NCBI RefSeq assembly: GCF_038397755.1
Contig: NZ_CP151637.1
Span: 992,001 to 1,056,000 of the forward strand
Origin: Microbacterium sp. LWH7-1.2
GTDB lineage: Bacteria; Actinomycetota; Actinomycetes; Actinomycetales; Microbacteriaceae
DNA length: 64,000 bases
Reading direction: 5' to 3'
A program made the translations under genes and the position numbers. How positions within the stretch are numbered: position 1 is the first letter of the stretch; each line of letters opens with the position of its first letter. This document shows positions 29,479 to 38,493 of the stretch, one piece after another. The notes below the pieces were generated by a model that worked only from the letters and a program-made list of their open reading frames with translations, ran no database searches and was not told the origin of the DNA.

Positions 29479-30354
29479 GTGGACGGATTGGGTCGTCGTG
29501 TTCTCGTCGCAGCGTTCGACGGTTGGAACGATGCGGGCGAAGCCGCGTCGTCCGCCATCACCCAGCTGCGCGACGGCGGCTCGTACGAGACGGTGTTCTC
29601 GGTCGATCCCGAGCTGTACTTCGACTACCAGTACACGCGTCCGCACATCGCCGCCGACGGCGACGGAAGCCGCACCCTCCGCTGGCCCGAGGCGACGCTC
29701 CTGCGCCCCGCGCAGGCGACGCGCGGGACGCAGCTGTGGCTGCTCACCGGCGTCGAGCCGGCTCGCGCGTGGCAGGCGTTCTCGTCGGAGTTCATCGATG
29801 TGGCCCTGCGCGAGGACATCACCGGGTTCGTCGCCATCGGCTCGATGATGTCGGACGTGCCGCACACGCGGCCCATCTCGGTCTTCTCCGGCAGCGACAA
29901 CGAGAACCTGCGCACTGCGCTCGAGCTCGAGCGCAGCACCTACGAGGGCCCGGTCGGCATCCTCAGCGTCCTCGGCGACGCGGCGGAGCGCGCGGGTATC
30001 CCGACGGCGAGCCTGTGGGCGAGCGTGCCGCACTACGTCGCCGGCCACACGCCCTCGCCCAAGGCCACGCTGGCGCTCCTCGACAGACTCGAAGACCTCA
30101 CCGGCGCCCCCGTGCCCCGCGGCGACCTCGCGACGGAGGCCGCGGCGTGGGAGGCGTCCATCGACGCGGCCGCGGCCGACGACGAGGAGATGACCGAGTA
30201 CATCCACCAGCTCGAGCGAACCCGCGACACGTGGGACTCCCCCGAGGCCTCGGGCGACGCGATCGCCCAGGAGTTCGAGCGGTACCTGCGCCGCACCGAC
30301 GGCAAGCCGGGCGACGGGCCGAGCAAGCCCGGCCGCGACGACCCGCGCCGCTGA
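29479..30354 (+). CDS. PAC2-family protein (proteasome assembly chaperone-like fold)
   Basis: A 291-residue PAC2/DUF75 protein. RRVLVAAFDGWNDAGEAASSAI is the family N terminus, VGILSVLGDAAERAGIPTASLWASVPHY includes the conserved PAxxLWxxVPHY-like segment, and the C terminus is charged and low-complexity. Despite the name, the function in bacteria is unknown; M. tuberculosis Rv2125 is a homologue. The GTG start at 29479 is supported by the family alignment and the upstream GCGAAAGGGG. It is divergent from the HAD-trmI genes. Confidence 0.9.
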   Translation: MDGLGRRVLVAAFDGWNDAGEAASSAITQLRDGGSYETVFSVDPELYFDYQYTRPHIAADGDGSRTLRWPEATLLRPAQATRGTQLWLLTGVEPARAWQAFSSEFIDVALREDITGFVAIGSMMSDVPHTRPISVFSGSDNENLRTALELERSTYEGPVGILSVLGDAAERAGIPTASLWASVPHYVAGHTPSPKATLALLDRLEDLTGAPVPRGDLATEAAAWEASIDAAAADDEEMTEYIHQLERTRDTWDSPEASGDAIAQEFERYLRRTDGKPGDGPSKPGRDDPRR

Positions 30355-30372
30355 GCGGCATCCGTCCCCGCG

Positions 30373-31194
30373 TCAGGGGTTTATCACGCCCATGCTCAGC
30401 AGCACCAGCAGCAGTGAGCCGACCGCCACGCGGTAGACCACGAACGGCAGGAAGCTGTGCTTGGAGATCCAGTTCATGAAGAACGCGATCACCCCGAGCG
30501 CGACGATGAACGCGACTGCGGTGGCCACCGCGGTCTCGCCGAGCGTGAACATGCCGGGCTCGTCGAGGCTCTTGAACAGCTGGAAGAAGCCGCTTCCGAA
30601 AACGGCGGGGATCGCGAGCAGGAAGGCGTAGCGCGCAGCGGCGGCCCGCTCATAGCCCATGAAGAGGCCGGCGGTGATCGTCCCGCCCGAGCGCGACACG
30701 CCCGGGATCAGCGCGAGCGACTGCGCCAAGCCGTAGATCACGCCGTGGCCGATGGTGATGTCCTGCAGCTTGCGCTTCTTCGCGCCGACGTGGTCGGCGA
30801 TGCCGAGCAGCACGCCGAAGAAGATCAGCATGCCCGCGGTGATCCAGAGCGACCGCAGCACCGTCTCGATCTGGTCCTGGAACAGCAGGCCGAGCACCAC
30901 GATGGGGATCGAGCCGACGATGATCAGCCAGCCGAGCTTCGCGTCGGGGTCGTTGCGCGGGATGCGGCCGAACAGCGCCCGGAACCAGTGCCCGATGATG
31001 CGCACGATGTCACGCCAGAAGAACACCACGACGGCCGCCTCCGTGCCGATCTGGGTGATCGCGGTGAAGGCCGCGCCCGGGTCCTCGGCGGAGGGCAGGA
31101 ATTCGCCGAGGATGCGCAGGTGCGCACTCGACGAGATGGGGAGGAATTCGGTCAGTCCCTGGACGAAGCCGAGGATGATCGCTTCGAGAAGCAT
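30373..31194 (-). CDS. uppP: Undecaprenyl-diphosphatase
   Basis: A 273-residue polytopic enzyme that recycles the lipid carrier of cell-wall synthesis by cleaving undecaprenyl diphosphate. The two active-site motifs are clear: [16 protein letters not shown] near residue 15-30 (Glu-rich motif and PISSSAH) and [16 protein letters not shown] in the middle. About eight membrane spans follow. AAAGG 5 bases before the ATG supports the start. It has been called BacA because overexpression gives bacitracin resistance. It is convergent with PAC2. Confidence 0.96.
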   Translation of the reverse strand: MLLEAIILGFVQGLTEFLPISSSAHLRILGEFLPSAEDPGAAFTAITQIGTEAAVVVFFWRDIVRIIGHWFRALFGRIPRNDPDAKLGWLIIVGSIPIVVLGLLFQDQIETVLRSLWITAGMLIFFGVLLGIADHVGAKKRKLQDITIGHGVIYGLAQSLALIPGVSRSGGTITAGLFMGYERAAAARYAFLLAIPAVFGSGFFQLFKSLDEPGMFTLGETAVATAVAFIVALGVIAFFMNWISKHSFLPFVVYRVAVGSLLLVLLSMGVINP

Positions 31195-31253
31195 GGGCGC
31201 CTTTCAGCCGTTGCCATGACGGATGCGGCGGGGAGCTCGCATCCGTTCGGTTC

Positions 31254-32555
31254 TCAGTAGGTGCGGAGCAGATCTGTGAGGACGGCCTGGCCGAACACGA
31301 GGGCGTCGATCGGGACGCGCTCGTCGACGCCATGGAACATGCCGGTGAAGTCGAGGTCGGACGGCAGGCGCAGCGGCGCGAAGCCGTACCCGGCGATGCC
31401 GAGGGAGGCCAGCGCCTTGTTGTCGGTGCCGCCGCCCATGAGGTACGGCACGACGGGCGCGCCCGGGTCGTGGCGGCCGAGGGCGGCCACCATCGCGTCG
31501 ACGAGGTCGCCCGAGAACGGGACCTCGAGACCGATGTCCTGATGGACGACCTCGACCTCGACGCCGTCGCCGACGATGCGCCGGATGTCGGCGAGGGCCG
31601 CCTCCTCGGTGCCGGGGAGGGCCCGCACGTCGATGAGAGCCTCGGCCCGGTCGGGGATGACGTTGTGCTTGTAGCCGGCCACGAGACCGGTCGGGTTGGT
31701 GGTGGTGCGCAGCGTCGAGCGGAGGAATCCGGATGCTGCGCCCGTGGCTGCCGCGACGGCGTCGGGGTCGCCCGCGTCCCGGCCGGTGAGCTCGGCGAGC
31801 CGCTCGCTCATCTCGCGCGACGTGTCGGTGAGGGTCACGGGCCACGCGGTGCGACCGAGCGCCGCGACTGCCTCGGCGAGCCGCGTCACGGCGTTGTCGT
31901 CGTGCAGCTTGGATCCGTGCGCGGCGCGGCCGCGTGCGACGAGGCGGATCCAGATGAGCGCCTTCTCCCCCACCTGGAGGAGATACGCATGGCGGTCGCC
32001 GAGGGGAATGGAGTAGCCGCCGACCTCGCTGATCGCCTCGGTGGCGCCGGTGAACCATTCCGGGCGGTCGCGAACCACGAGCGCCGAGCCCTCGACACCG
32101 CCGTTCTCCTCGTCGGCGAAGAACGCCAGCACGAGGTCGCGCTCGGGCTGCTCGCCCGATCGCAGGACATCGGCGACCGAGGTGAGGATCATGGCGTCCA
32201 TGTTCTTCATGTCGACGGCGCCGCGGCCCCACAGCATCCCGTTCTTCACGACGCCCGCGAACGGATCGACGCTCCAGTCCTCGGCGATCGCCGGAACCAC
32301 GTCGAGGTGGCCGTGCAGCACGAGCGCGGGCTTGTCGCTGTCACGGCCGGGAACCCTCGCCATCACGTTGGTGCGGCGCGGGACGGGCTCGTAGAACTCG
32401 GCCTTCAGGCCGAGCGTCTCGAGGTAGGCGCCGACGTACTCCGCGGCCTCCCGCTCTCCGGCGGCGCGGCCGCCGCCGTGGTTCGTCGTGTCGAAGCGGA
32501 TGAGATCCCGCGCGAGTGCGGCGACTTCGGGGAGTTCGGCATCGGATGAGGGCAC
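31254..32555 (-). CDS. M20-family metallopeptidase/deacylase
   Basis: A 433-residue zinc hydrolase of the M20/ArgE/DapE/CPG2 type. LVLHGHLDVVPAI (His and Asp metal ligands), GRGAVDMKNMDAM (bridging Asp), FFADEENGGVEGS (catalytic Glu-Glu) and the C-terminal FTGMFHGVDERVP (last His ligand) are all present, with a lid domain between. The M. tuberculosis neighbour of uppP (Rv2141c) is the same family. The start is set at the GTG at 32555 because TAGGTT ends 7 bases upstream; a GTG at 32576 is possible. The natural substrate is unknown. Confidence 0.9.
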   Translation of the reverse strand: MPSSDAELPEVAALARDLIRFDTTNHGGGRAAGEREAAEYVGAYLETLGLKAEFYEPVPRRTNVMARVPGRDSDKPALVLHGHLDVVPAIAEDWSVDPFAGVVKNGMLWGRGAVDMKNMDAMILTSVADVLRSGEQPERDLVLAFFADEENGGVEGSALVVRDRPEWFTGATEAISEVGGYSIPLGDRHAYLLQVGEKALIWIRLVARGRAAHGSKLHDDNAVTRLAEAVAALGRTAWPVTLTDTSREMSERLAELTGRDAGDPDAVAAATGAASGFLRSTLRTTTNPTGLVAGYKHNVIPDRAEALIDVRALPGTEEAALADIRRIVGDGVEVEVVHQDIGLEVPFSGDLVDAMVAALGRHDPGAPVVPYLMGGGTDNKALASLGIAGYGFAPLRLPSDLDFTGMFHGVDERVPIDALVFGQAVLTDLLRTY

Positions 32556-32630
32556 GCGTTCCAACCTAGCCGTCACTGGTTTCCCGTCCGTTTCCGAATG
32601 CCGTGGTCGACCCGCGAGGCCTCGCAACGA

Positions 32631-32656
32631 CGAAGGCCCCCTTTCGGGGGCCTTCG
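32631..32656. terminator. Hairpin terminator downstream of tRNA-Leu
   Basis: CGAAGGCCCCC (32631-32641) and GGGGGCCTTCG (32646-32656) pair over 11 bp around TTTC. It begins 9 bases beyond the 3' end of the minus-strand tRNA gene. Confidence 0.8.
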
Positions 32657-32664
32657 ACCTACTG

Positions 32665-32749
32665 TGCGCGAGGGGGGACTTGAACCCCCACGCCCTATAC
32701 GGGCACTAGCACCTCAAGCTAGCGCGTCTACCTATTCCGCCACCCGCGC
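32665..32749 (-). tRNA. tRNA-Leu (GAG anticodon)
   Basis: An 85-nt class II tRNA. Acceptor strands GCGCGGG and CTCGCGC pair over 7 bp (one G-T), with discriminator A at 32665 and no encoded CCA. The anticodon stem CTAGC/GCTAG closes the loop TTGAGGT, giving anticodon GAG (Leu, CUC/CUU). A variable-arm hairpin (GTGCCCGTATAGGGC region) and a TpsiC arm with GGTTCAAGT are present. It reads leftwards into the hairpin at 32631-32656. Confidence 0.97.
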
Positions 32750-32830
32750 AGGTGGTTTTCGGTTTCGCAACCGAGGAATGACATTACCACGTCACCGGAG
32801 GTTCAACGAATCGCGCGACGCCCGGGCGCG

Positions 32831-33919
32831 TCATCCCAACGAGACGCCGAACAGCAGGCCCAGGACGTAGGTGACGGCGGCGGCGCCGAAGCCGATGCCG
32901 AGCTGGCGCAGCGCGCGGCGCAGCGGCGGGGAGCCCGACAACAGGCCTACAGCGGCACCTGTCGACATCAGCGCGATCCCGACCAGCACGAGGGCCACCA
33001 CGACCGCGGTGAGGCCCGACAGGCCGAAGATCCACGGCAGGACCGGGATGATCGCACCGGACGCGAAGAACAGGAAGCTCGACAGCGCGGCGGACCAGGC
33101 GCTTCCCACCACCTCCTCGTGATCGGCGACGGAGATCGGTCCGGTGTCGGCGCGTCCCTGGCCGAGAGCGTGGGCGGCTTCGACGACGCGGCGGGCGCGC
33201 GCGGATGCCTCGGCCTCCGGCATCCCGCGGGTGCGGTACACGAGCGCCAGCTCGTTGGCGTCGATGTCGAGGTGCGGGATGGCGCCGTCGGCGTAGTCGC
33301 TCGGCTCCGTGGCCGCGAGGAGCTCCCGCTGCGAGCGGACCGACACGAACTCCCCCGCGCCCATCGACAGCGCGCCCGCGAGGAGACCGGCGATGCCGCT
33401 GAAGAGCACGAACTGGCTGGAGACGCCGGTGGCGCCGATGCCCATGACGAGCGCGAGGTTCGAGACGAGCCCGTCGTTGGCACCGAAGACGGCGGCGCGG
33501 AACGTGCCCGACAGGCGACGGCGGCCGCGGGCGGCGAGCCCGCGCACGACCTCGTGGTGGATCCGCTCGTCGGCTGCCATCGTCGGGGTCGCGAACGGCT
33601 CGTCGTCATAGGGCGAGCGAGCCTCGGCGTTCTGGGCGAGGGCGAGCACGAAGATCGACCCGAACCGCCTGGCCATCCAGCCGAGCATGCGCGTGCGCAC
33701 ATCGGCTCGGGGCGGTCGCGCCGGTTCGCTGCCGAGCAGCAGCAGCCAGTGGGCCTCGTGACGCCCCTCGGCCTCGGCGAGGGCCAGGAGGATCTCGCGC
33801 TCCTCCCCCGAGCGTCGTCCGGCGAGCTCGCGGTAGACATGCGCCTCCGCGCGCTCATTCACGAGGTACTGCGCCCAGCGGCGTCGATCGCGGTCGGTCG
33901 GTGCGGCGGGCGTGCTCAC
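32831..33919 (-). CDS. Ferritin-like domain fused to a VIT1/CCC1 transporter (MbfA-like)
   Basis: A 362-residue two-domain protein. Residues about 10-130 form a ferritin-like helical domain (NERAEAHVYRELA and LALAEAEGRHEAHWLLLLG supply E-x-x-H type iron ligands; MAADERIHHEVVRGLA a third helix). Residues about 140-360 form a VIT1/CCC1 iron/manganese transporter (FRAAVFGANDGLVSNLALVMG, SMGAGEFVSVRSQRE). Such fusions, known as MbfA, export iron in alphaproteobacteria. GGAGG stands 5 bases before the GTG at 33919. An iron or oxidative-stress role is likely, but no Fur/IdeR box was recognised. Confidence 0.9.
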   Translation of the reverse strand: MSTPAAPTDRDRRRWAQYLVNERAEAHVYRELAGRRSGEEREILLALAEAEGRHEAHWLLLLGSEPARPPRADVRTRMLGWMARRFGSIFVLALAQNAEARSPYDDEPFATPTMAADERIHHEVVRGLAARGRRRLSGTFRAAVFGANDGLVSNLALVMGIGATGVSSQFVLFSGIAGLLAGALSMGAGEFVSVRSQRELLAATEPSDYADGAIPHLDIDANELALVYRTRGMPEAEASARARRVVEAAHALGQGRADTGPISVADHEEVVGSAWSAALSSFLFFASGAIIPVLPWIFGLSGLTAVVVALVLVGIALMSTGAAVGLLSGSPPLRRALRQLGIGFGAAAVTYVLGLLFGVSLG

Positions 33920-34032
33920 TCAAGCCTCCAGTCGGGGTGCGGGACCCGTCAACGCTAGTCACCGCTGCGGGCACGGCTGCCCCGGAACCGGGGATTGCCA
34001 GCATTTCGGGGATCCGAACGTCCCCGCGCCCG

Positions 34033-35943
34033 TCAGGAGCGGACGCGCTTGCGAAGCACGTCGATGCGCGACTGCAGCTGCGTCACGGTGGCATGCGACA
34101 CGGCCGGGCCGCCGCAGATGCGGCGCAGCTCGGCGTGCACGAGGCCGTGGGCCTCGCCCGTCTGGCGGGCGTAGAGGCCGACGAGGCTGTTGAGCAGCTG
34201 GCGCTGCTCCTTGAGCGTCCGGTGCAGCGCCTGCGGCAGCGCGGGCTCCTCCTCGGGCACCGTGGCCTCCTGCGCCTCGCGCGCGCTCCGGTGACGCGAC
34301 TGCCGCGACACCCGCGACATGAGCACATCGTGCACCTGGTCGGGCTCGAGCAGACCCGGGATACCGAGGAACTCCTCCTCCTCGGGGGTGCCGGGCACCG
34401 CGAGCTGGCCGAACTCCTTGCCATCGAAGAGCACGCGGTCGAAGTGCGCGAGCGAGCCCAGCGCCTGGTACGTGAACTCCTCCTCGAGCGCGTCGGACGC
34501 CTTGTCCTCGCGCTCCGCCGCGTCCATGAGGTCTTCTTCGGCGTTCCACTCGTCCTCGCCGTCGGAGTCGCGGTCCAGAGCATGGTCGCGCTGGCGCTCC
34601 ATCTCGTTCGCGAGCGCGAGCAGCTGAGGCACGTTCGGCAGGAACACGCTCGCGGTCTCGCCGCGACGCCGCGCGCGCACGAAGCGTCCGATGGCCTGTG
34701 CGAAGAACAGCGGGGTCGACGCGCTCGTCGCGTACACGCCGACGGCGAGCCGCGGCACGTCGACGCCCTCCGACACCATGCGCACCGCGACCATCCACCG
34801 GGTGGTCGACTTCGAGAACTCCTCGATGCGGCCGGACGCCTCGGCCTCGTCCGACAGGACGACGGTCGGTGCCTCGCCGCTGATGTCCTGCAGGATCGCG
34901 GCGTAGGCGCGCGCGGCGGTCTGATCCGTCGCGATCACCAGGCCGCCGGCATCCGGAACGTGCTCTCGCACCTCGGTGAGCCGCCGGTCGGCCGACCGCA
35001 GCACGGCGGGGATCCAGTCGCCTTCGGGATCGAGCGCGGTGCGCCACGCCTGCGACGTGATGTCCTTCGTGTTGTCCTGGCCGAGCTGCGCCTCCATCTC
35101 CTCGCCGGTCTTCGTGCGCCAGCGCATCTGGCCCGCATAGACCATGAAGAGCACCGGACGCACGACGCCGTCCTCGAGCGCGCGGCGGTAGCCGTAGGCG
35201 TAGTCGGTGCGCGAGACGCGGATGCCCTTCGCATCGGGGTGGTACTCGACGAACGGGATGGGAGCCGTGTCACTGCGGAACGGCGTTCCGCTCAGGAGCA
35301 GCCGGCGGGTCGCCCGCGCGTACGCCTCGCGCAGCGCGTCGCCCCAGCTGAGTGCGTCGCCGCCGTGGTGCACCTCGTCGAGGATCACGAGCGTGCGCGC
35401 GTCCATCGTCAGCCGCTGATGGACGGATGCCTTGACCGCGACCTGCGCGTACGTCACGGCGACGCCGTGGTACTGCCGTGCGGGCGCGAAGTGCCTGTTG
35501 CTGAACGCCGGGTCGAGACGGATGCCCACGCGGGCGGCGGCGTCGGCCCACTGCGTCTTCAGGTGCTCCGTCGGGGCGACGACGACGATGCGGTTGACGA
35601 CGCGGCGCCGCAGCAGCTCGCTCGCGAGGCGGAGGGCGAACGTCGTCTTGCCGGCGCCAGGGGTCGCCGCGGCGAGGAAGTCGCGGGGTCCGCCGCCGGG
35701 GCCGTCCGGGCCGTCCAGTCCGAAATAGAGATCGAGCGCCTCGGCCTGCCACGCGCGCAGACGCTGCGCGGTGCCCCACGGCGCGCGCTGCGGGTAGGTG
35801 GGCGACAGGTGCTCGGCGGCGAAGCTGCCGATGTGCGGATCGGCGCCGTGGGGGCCGGTGCTGAGGCGGCGGTCGGCGAGGGACTCGGTGAGGAGTTTCC
35901 CGGGGAGGGCGGGCGGTGATTCGATCGTCGTTTCGTCCGTCAC
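34033..35943 (-). CDS. Superfamily 2 DEAD/DEAH-box helicase
   Basis: A 636-residue helicase. FLAAATPGAGKTTFALRLA (Walker A), TLVILDEVHHGGD (DEVH), RRLLLSGTPFRSD (motif III), GLVIATDQTAARAYA (motif IV area) and FFAQAIGRFVRARR (motif VI) are in order. The C-terminal about 180 residues are charged with coiled-coil segments and no nuclease motif I can see. It resembles the ResIII-type helicases common in actinobacteria. The GTG at 35943 follows GGGGGAGGTG. It is next to no methylase or defence gene, so I do not call it part of a defence system. Confidence 0.88.
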   Translation of the reverse strand: MTDETTIESPPALPGKLLTESLADRRLSTGPHGADPHIGSFAAEHLSPTYPQRAPWGTAQRLRAWQAEALDLYFGLDGPDGPGGGPRDFLAAATPGAGKTTFALRLASELLRRRVVNRIVVVAPTEHLKTQWADAAARVGIRLDPAFSNRHFAPARQYHGVAVTYAQVAVKASVHQRLTMDARTLVILDEVHHGGDALSWGDALREAYARATRRLLLSGTPFRSDTAPIPFVEYHPDAKGIRVSRTDYAYGYRRALEDGVVRPVLFMVYAGQMRWRTKTGEEMEAQLGQDNTKDITSQAWRTALDPEGDWIPAVLRSADRRLTEVREHVPDAGGLVIATDQTAARAYAAILQDISGEAPTVVLSDEAEASGRIEEFSKSTTRWMVAVRMVSEGVDVPRLAVGVYATSASTPLFFAQAIGRFVRARRRGETASVFLPNVPQLLALANEMERQRDHALDRDSDGEDEWNAEEDLMDAAEREDKASDALEEEFTYQALGSLAHFDRVLFDGKEFGQLAVPGTPEEEEFLGIPGLLEPDQVHDVLMSRVSRQSRHRSAREAQEATVPEEEPALPQALHRTLKEQRQLLNSLVGLYARQTGEAHGLVHAELRRICGGPAVSHATVTQLQSRIDVLRKRVRS

Positions 35944-36085
35944 CGATCACACCTCCCCCGTAGACAACGAGTCACCACGATAGACGACCCGGACGACATC
36001 GAGGGTCGACGAGTCGTGGGGCCGCAGCATCCGTGGATGTCCCCCTGCCGCGATAGCCTGACTGTCGGTCACGAGCCGAGAACGG

Positions 36086-36955
36086 ATGACACGGATGTCC
36101 ACGAGCGAAGATCCCCGCAGCCCCTACGTCGCGAACGCCGAGCCGCACCCGTGGCGACGCTACGTCGCGATCGGCGACTCGTTCACGGAGGGGGTGGGCG
36201 ACCCCGAGCCGTCGGCCCCGAACGGGTTCCGTGGCTGGGCCGACCGTGTCGCGGAAGTGCTCTCGGAGCAGGTCGACGACTTCGCCTACGCGAACCTGGC
36301 GATCCGCGGGCGCCTGATCGGCCAGATCGTCGAGGAGCAGGTGGCGCCGGCCATCGCCCTGAAGCCGGATCTCGTGACCTTCTCGGCGGGCGGCAACGAC
36401 GTCATCCGCCCCAACGGCGACCCCGACCACGTCGCTCAGCTCTTCGAGGACGCCGTCGTGCGCCTCTCACGCGACGGCGCGACCGTCGTGGTCTTCACGG
36501 GCATCGACACGGCGTTCACCCCGGTCTTCCGCGGCATCCGCGGCAAGGTCGCGATCTACAACGAGAACATCCGCGCGATCGCCGAGCGCTACGACTGCAT
36601 CGTCGCCGACCAGTGGGCGCTCAAAGAGGTGCAGGACATGCGCTTCTTCGACGACGACCGCCTGCACTACAACGCCCTCGGGCACCACGAGGTCGCCCGC
36701 ATGGTGCTGCGCGCGCTCAACGTGCCGAACGACCTCCAGCCGATGCAGCCGGACCCGCTCCCGGTCCGCACGTGGCGCCAAGCCCGGGCCGTCGACATGG
36801 TCTGGGCGCGCGAGTACTTCGTGCCCTGGGTGCTGCGGCGCGTGCGTCACCAGTCGTCCGGCGACAACGTCACCGCGAAGCGTCCCGACCCGCTGCCCGT
36901 GATCACCCTGGCGCCCGGGCAGGACCCCGCGGCCGGTCGCGGCGAGGAGGCCTGA
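36086..36955 (+). CDS. SGNH/GDSL-family hydrolase
   Basis: A 289-residue SGNH hydrolase with all four blocks: IGDSFTEGVGDP (nucleophilic Ser, block I), NLAIRGRLIG (block II), FSAGGNDVIRP (block III) and DRLHYNALGHHEV (block V Asp and His). There is no signal peptide, so it is probably cytoplasmic. It is homologous to the partial gene at the left edge; the C-terminal 60 residues beyond the core (WAREYFVPWVLRRVR) are shared in outline (YYREHVGPWVRRR). It is followed after one base by an SDR gene, forming a two-gene operon. Confidence 0.92.
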   Translation: MTRMSTSEDPRSPYVANAEPHPWRRYVAIGDSFTEGVGDPEPSAPNGFRGWADRVAEVLSEQVDDFAYANLAIRGRLIGQIVEEQVAPAIALKPDLVTFSAGGNDVIRPNGDPDHVAQLFEDAVVRLSRDGATVVVFTGIDTAFTPVFRGIRGKVAIYNENIRAIAERYDCIVADQWALKEVQDMRFFDDDRLHYNALGHHEVARMVLRALNVPNDLQPMQPDPLPVRTWRQARAVDMVWAREYFVPWVLRRVRHQSSGDNVTAKRPDPLPVITLAPGQDPAAGRGEEA

Positions 36956-36956
36956 C

Positions 36957-37646
36957 GTGGCGACGCACCTCGTCACCGGCGCGGGCTCGGGCATCGGCGC
37001 GGCCCTGACCGAGATGCTCGCCGCGCGCGGCGACGAGCTCTGGCTGCTCGTGCGGGATGCCGGCCGCGCCGCGCAGCTGCGAGAGCGCTTCCCCGGTGCG
37101 CAGACGCTCGTCGGCGACCTCGCGGACCCGGCGCGCCTGTCGTGGGCGTTCAGCCATCAGACCGTGCCGCCCCGGCTCGATGCGCTCGTCCACGTGGCAG
37201 GTGTCGTGGAGCTCGGCGCGGTCGGCGAGACGCCGGTCGCGACGTGGCAGCACCAGCTCAACGTCAACGCCGTCGCGCCGGCGGAGCTCACCCGCCTGAT
37301 GCTCCCCGCCCTGCGCACCGCCCGCGGACGCGTCGTGTTCGTGAACTCCGGGGCCGGCCTGCGCGTGAGCCCCGAGTGGGGTTCGTACGGTGCCAGCAAG
37401 TTCGCGCTGCGTGCGGTCGCCGACGCGCTCCGCGAGGAGGAGCGGGCCAACGGCGTGCGCGTGACGACGGTGTACCCGGGCCGCACGGCGACGCCGATGC
37501 AGGAGAAGGTGCACCAGCAGGAGGGCGCCGACTACGACGCGTCGCAGTGGATCGACCCGGCCTCCGTCGCGTCCGCGATCCTGGCAGCCCTCGACCTGCC
37601 CCGCGACGCGGACCTCACCGAGCTGACGGTCCGTCCGGGCGCCTGA
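36957..37646 (+). CDS. SDR-family NAD(P)-dependent oxidoreductase
   Basis: A 229-residue classical short-chain dehydrogenase. TGAGSGIGAAL is the cofactor loop, VGDLAD and HVAGVVELG the adenine-side and Asn regions, VFVNSGAG the catalytic Ser and YGASKFALR the YxxxK pair. VYPGRTATPM follows as usual. The protein is short for the family and lacks a predictable substrate. The GTG start lies one base after the SGNH stop, with GGCGAGGAGG as ribosome-binding site inside that gene. It ends 20 bp from the converging TrmH-type gene. Confidence 0.92.
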   Translation: MATHLVTGAGSGIGAALTEMLAARGDELWLLVRDAGRAAQLRERFPGAQTLVGDLADPARLSWAFSHQTVPPRLDALVHVAGVVELGAVGETPVATWQHQLNVNAVAPAELTRLMLPALRTARGRVVFVNSGAGLRVSPEWGSYGASKFALRAVADALREEERANGVRVTTVYPGRTATPMQEKVHQQEGADYDASQWIDPASVASAILAALDLPRDADLTELTVRPGA

Positions 37647-37666
37647 GCCGCGCGCGGCGGGACGGG

Positions 37667-38470
37667 TCAGCGCGCCCGCAGCTCCCACAGCGCGACAGCA
37701 CTCGCGGCGGCGACGTTGAGGGAGTCGACGCCACCCGCCATGGGAATCGTGACCACGGTGTCGGCGGCCTCGAGCGCGCGGCGCGACAGTCCGTCGCCCT
37801 CGGCGCCGAGCATGAGGGCGACCCGCTCCGGGCGGCGCCCGCTGAAGGTGTCGAGCGACACGGCGTCGTCCGACAGCGCGAGCGCCGCGAGCTCGAAGCC
37901 CGCGTCGTGCAGCACTCCGCGCGCCTCGCCCCACTCCGGCAGCCGCGTCCACGGCACCTGGAACACGGTGCCCATGCTCACCCGCACGCTGCGCCGGTAC
38001 AGCGGGTCGGCGCACCTCGGACTCACGAGCACCGCATCGGCGCCGAGCCCCGCCGCCGCGCGGAAGATCGCCCCGACGTTGGTGTGATCGACGATGTCCT
38101 CGAGCACGACGACGAGCCGCGCGTCTTGGACGACCTCCGCCACGGGCGGGAGATCGGGCCGATGCATCGAGGCCAGCGCGCCCCGGTGCACGGCGTAGCC
38201 GGTGAGGGACTCGGCGATCGCCGGGGTCACGACGTACGTCGGCACCGCAGCATCCGTCACCAGCTCCTCGATGTCGGGGAGCCACTTCTCCTGCACCAGC
38301 ACCGACCTCGGGCGATGGCCGGCGGCGATCGCGCGCCCGATGACCTTCGCCGACTCGGCGATGTACAAGCCGCCCGCGGGCTCGATCACGCGCCGCAGCG
38401 CGACATCGGTGAGATCGCGGTAGTCCGTGAGCCGCTCGTCGGAGGCGTCGGTGATCTGGATCGCGTGCAT
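37667..38470 (-). CDS. TrmH/SpoU-family RNA 2'-O-methyltransferase
   Basis: A 267-residue SPOUT methyltransferase. The N-terminal substrate-binding part (FIAES-like YIAESAKVIGRAI, SVLVQEKWLPDIEELV) precedes the knotted domain with the three family motifs: VVLEDIVDHTNVGAIFRAA, ALMLGAEGDGLSRRAL and VTIPMAGGVDSLNVAAASAVAL. It probably methylates a ribose in rRNA or tRNA; the exact site is unknown. The ATG at 38470 fits the family N terminus; no Shine-Dalgarno or TANNNT is obvious. The next gene upstream on this strand is a separate methyltransferase. Confidence 0.92.
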   Translation of the reverse strand: MHAIQITDASDERLTDYRDLTDVALRRVIEPAGGLYIAESAKVIGRAIAAGHRPRSVLVQEKWLPDIEELVTDAAVPTYVVTPAIAESLTGYAVHRGALASMHRPDLPPVAEVVQDARLVVVLEDIVDHTNVGAIFRAAAGLGADAVLVSPRCADPLYRRSVRVSMGTVFQVPWTRLPEWGEARGVLHDAGFELAALALSDDAVSLDTFSGRRPERVALMLGAEGDGLSRRALEAADTVVTIPMAGGVDSLNVAAASAVALWELRAR

Positions 38471-38493
38471 CGCGTCCCATCGTCGCACGGCGC

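Noticed and set aside
29479..30354. PAC2 protein taken as evidence for an active proteasome
   Set aside because: PAC2-fold proteins occur in bacteria without proteasomes, and no pup, prcA/B, dop or pafA gene is in the window.
34033..35943. SF2 helicase considered as part of a restriction or anti-phage system
   Set aside because: No methylase, nuclease motif or other defence gene is adjacent, and such helicases are common single genes in actinobacteria.
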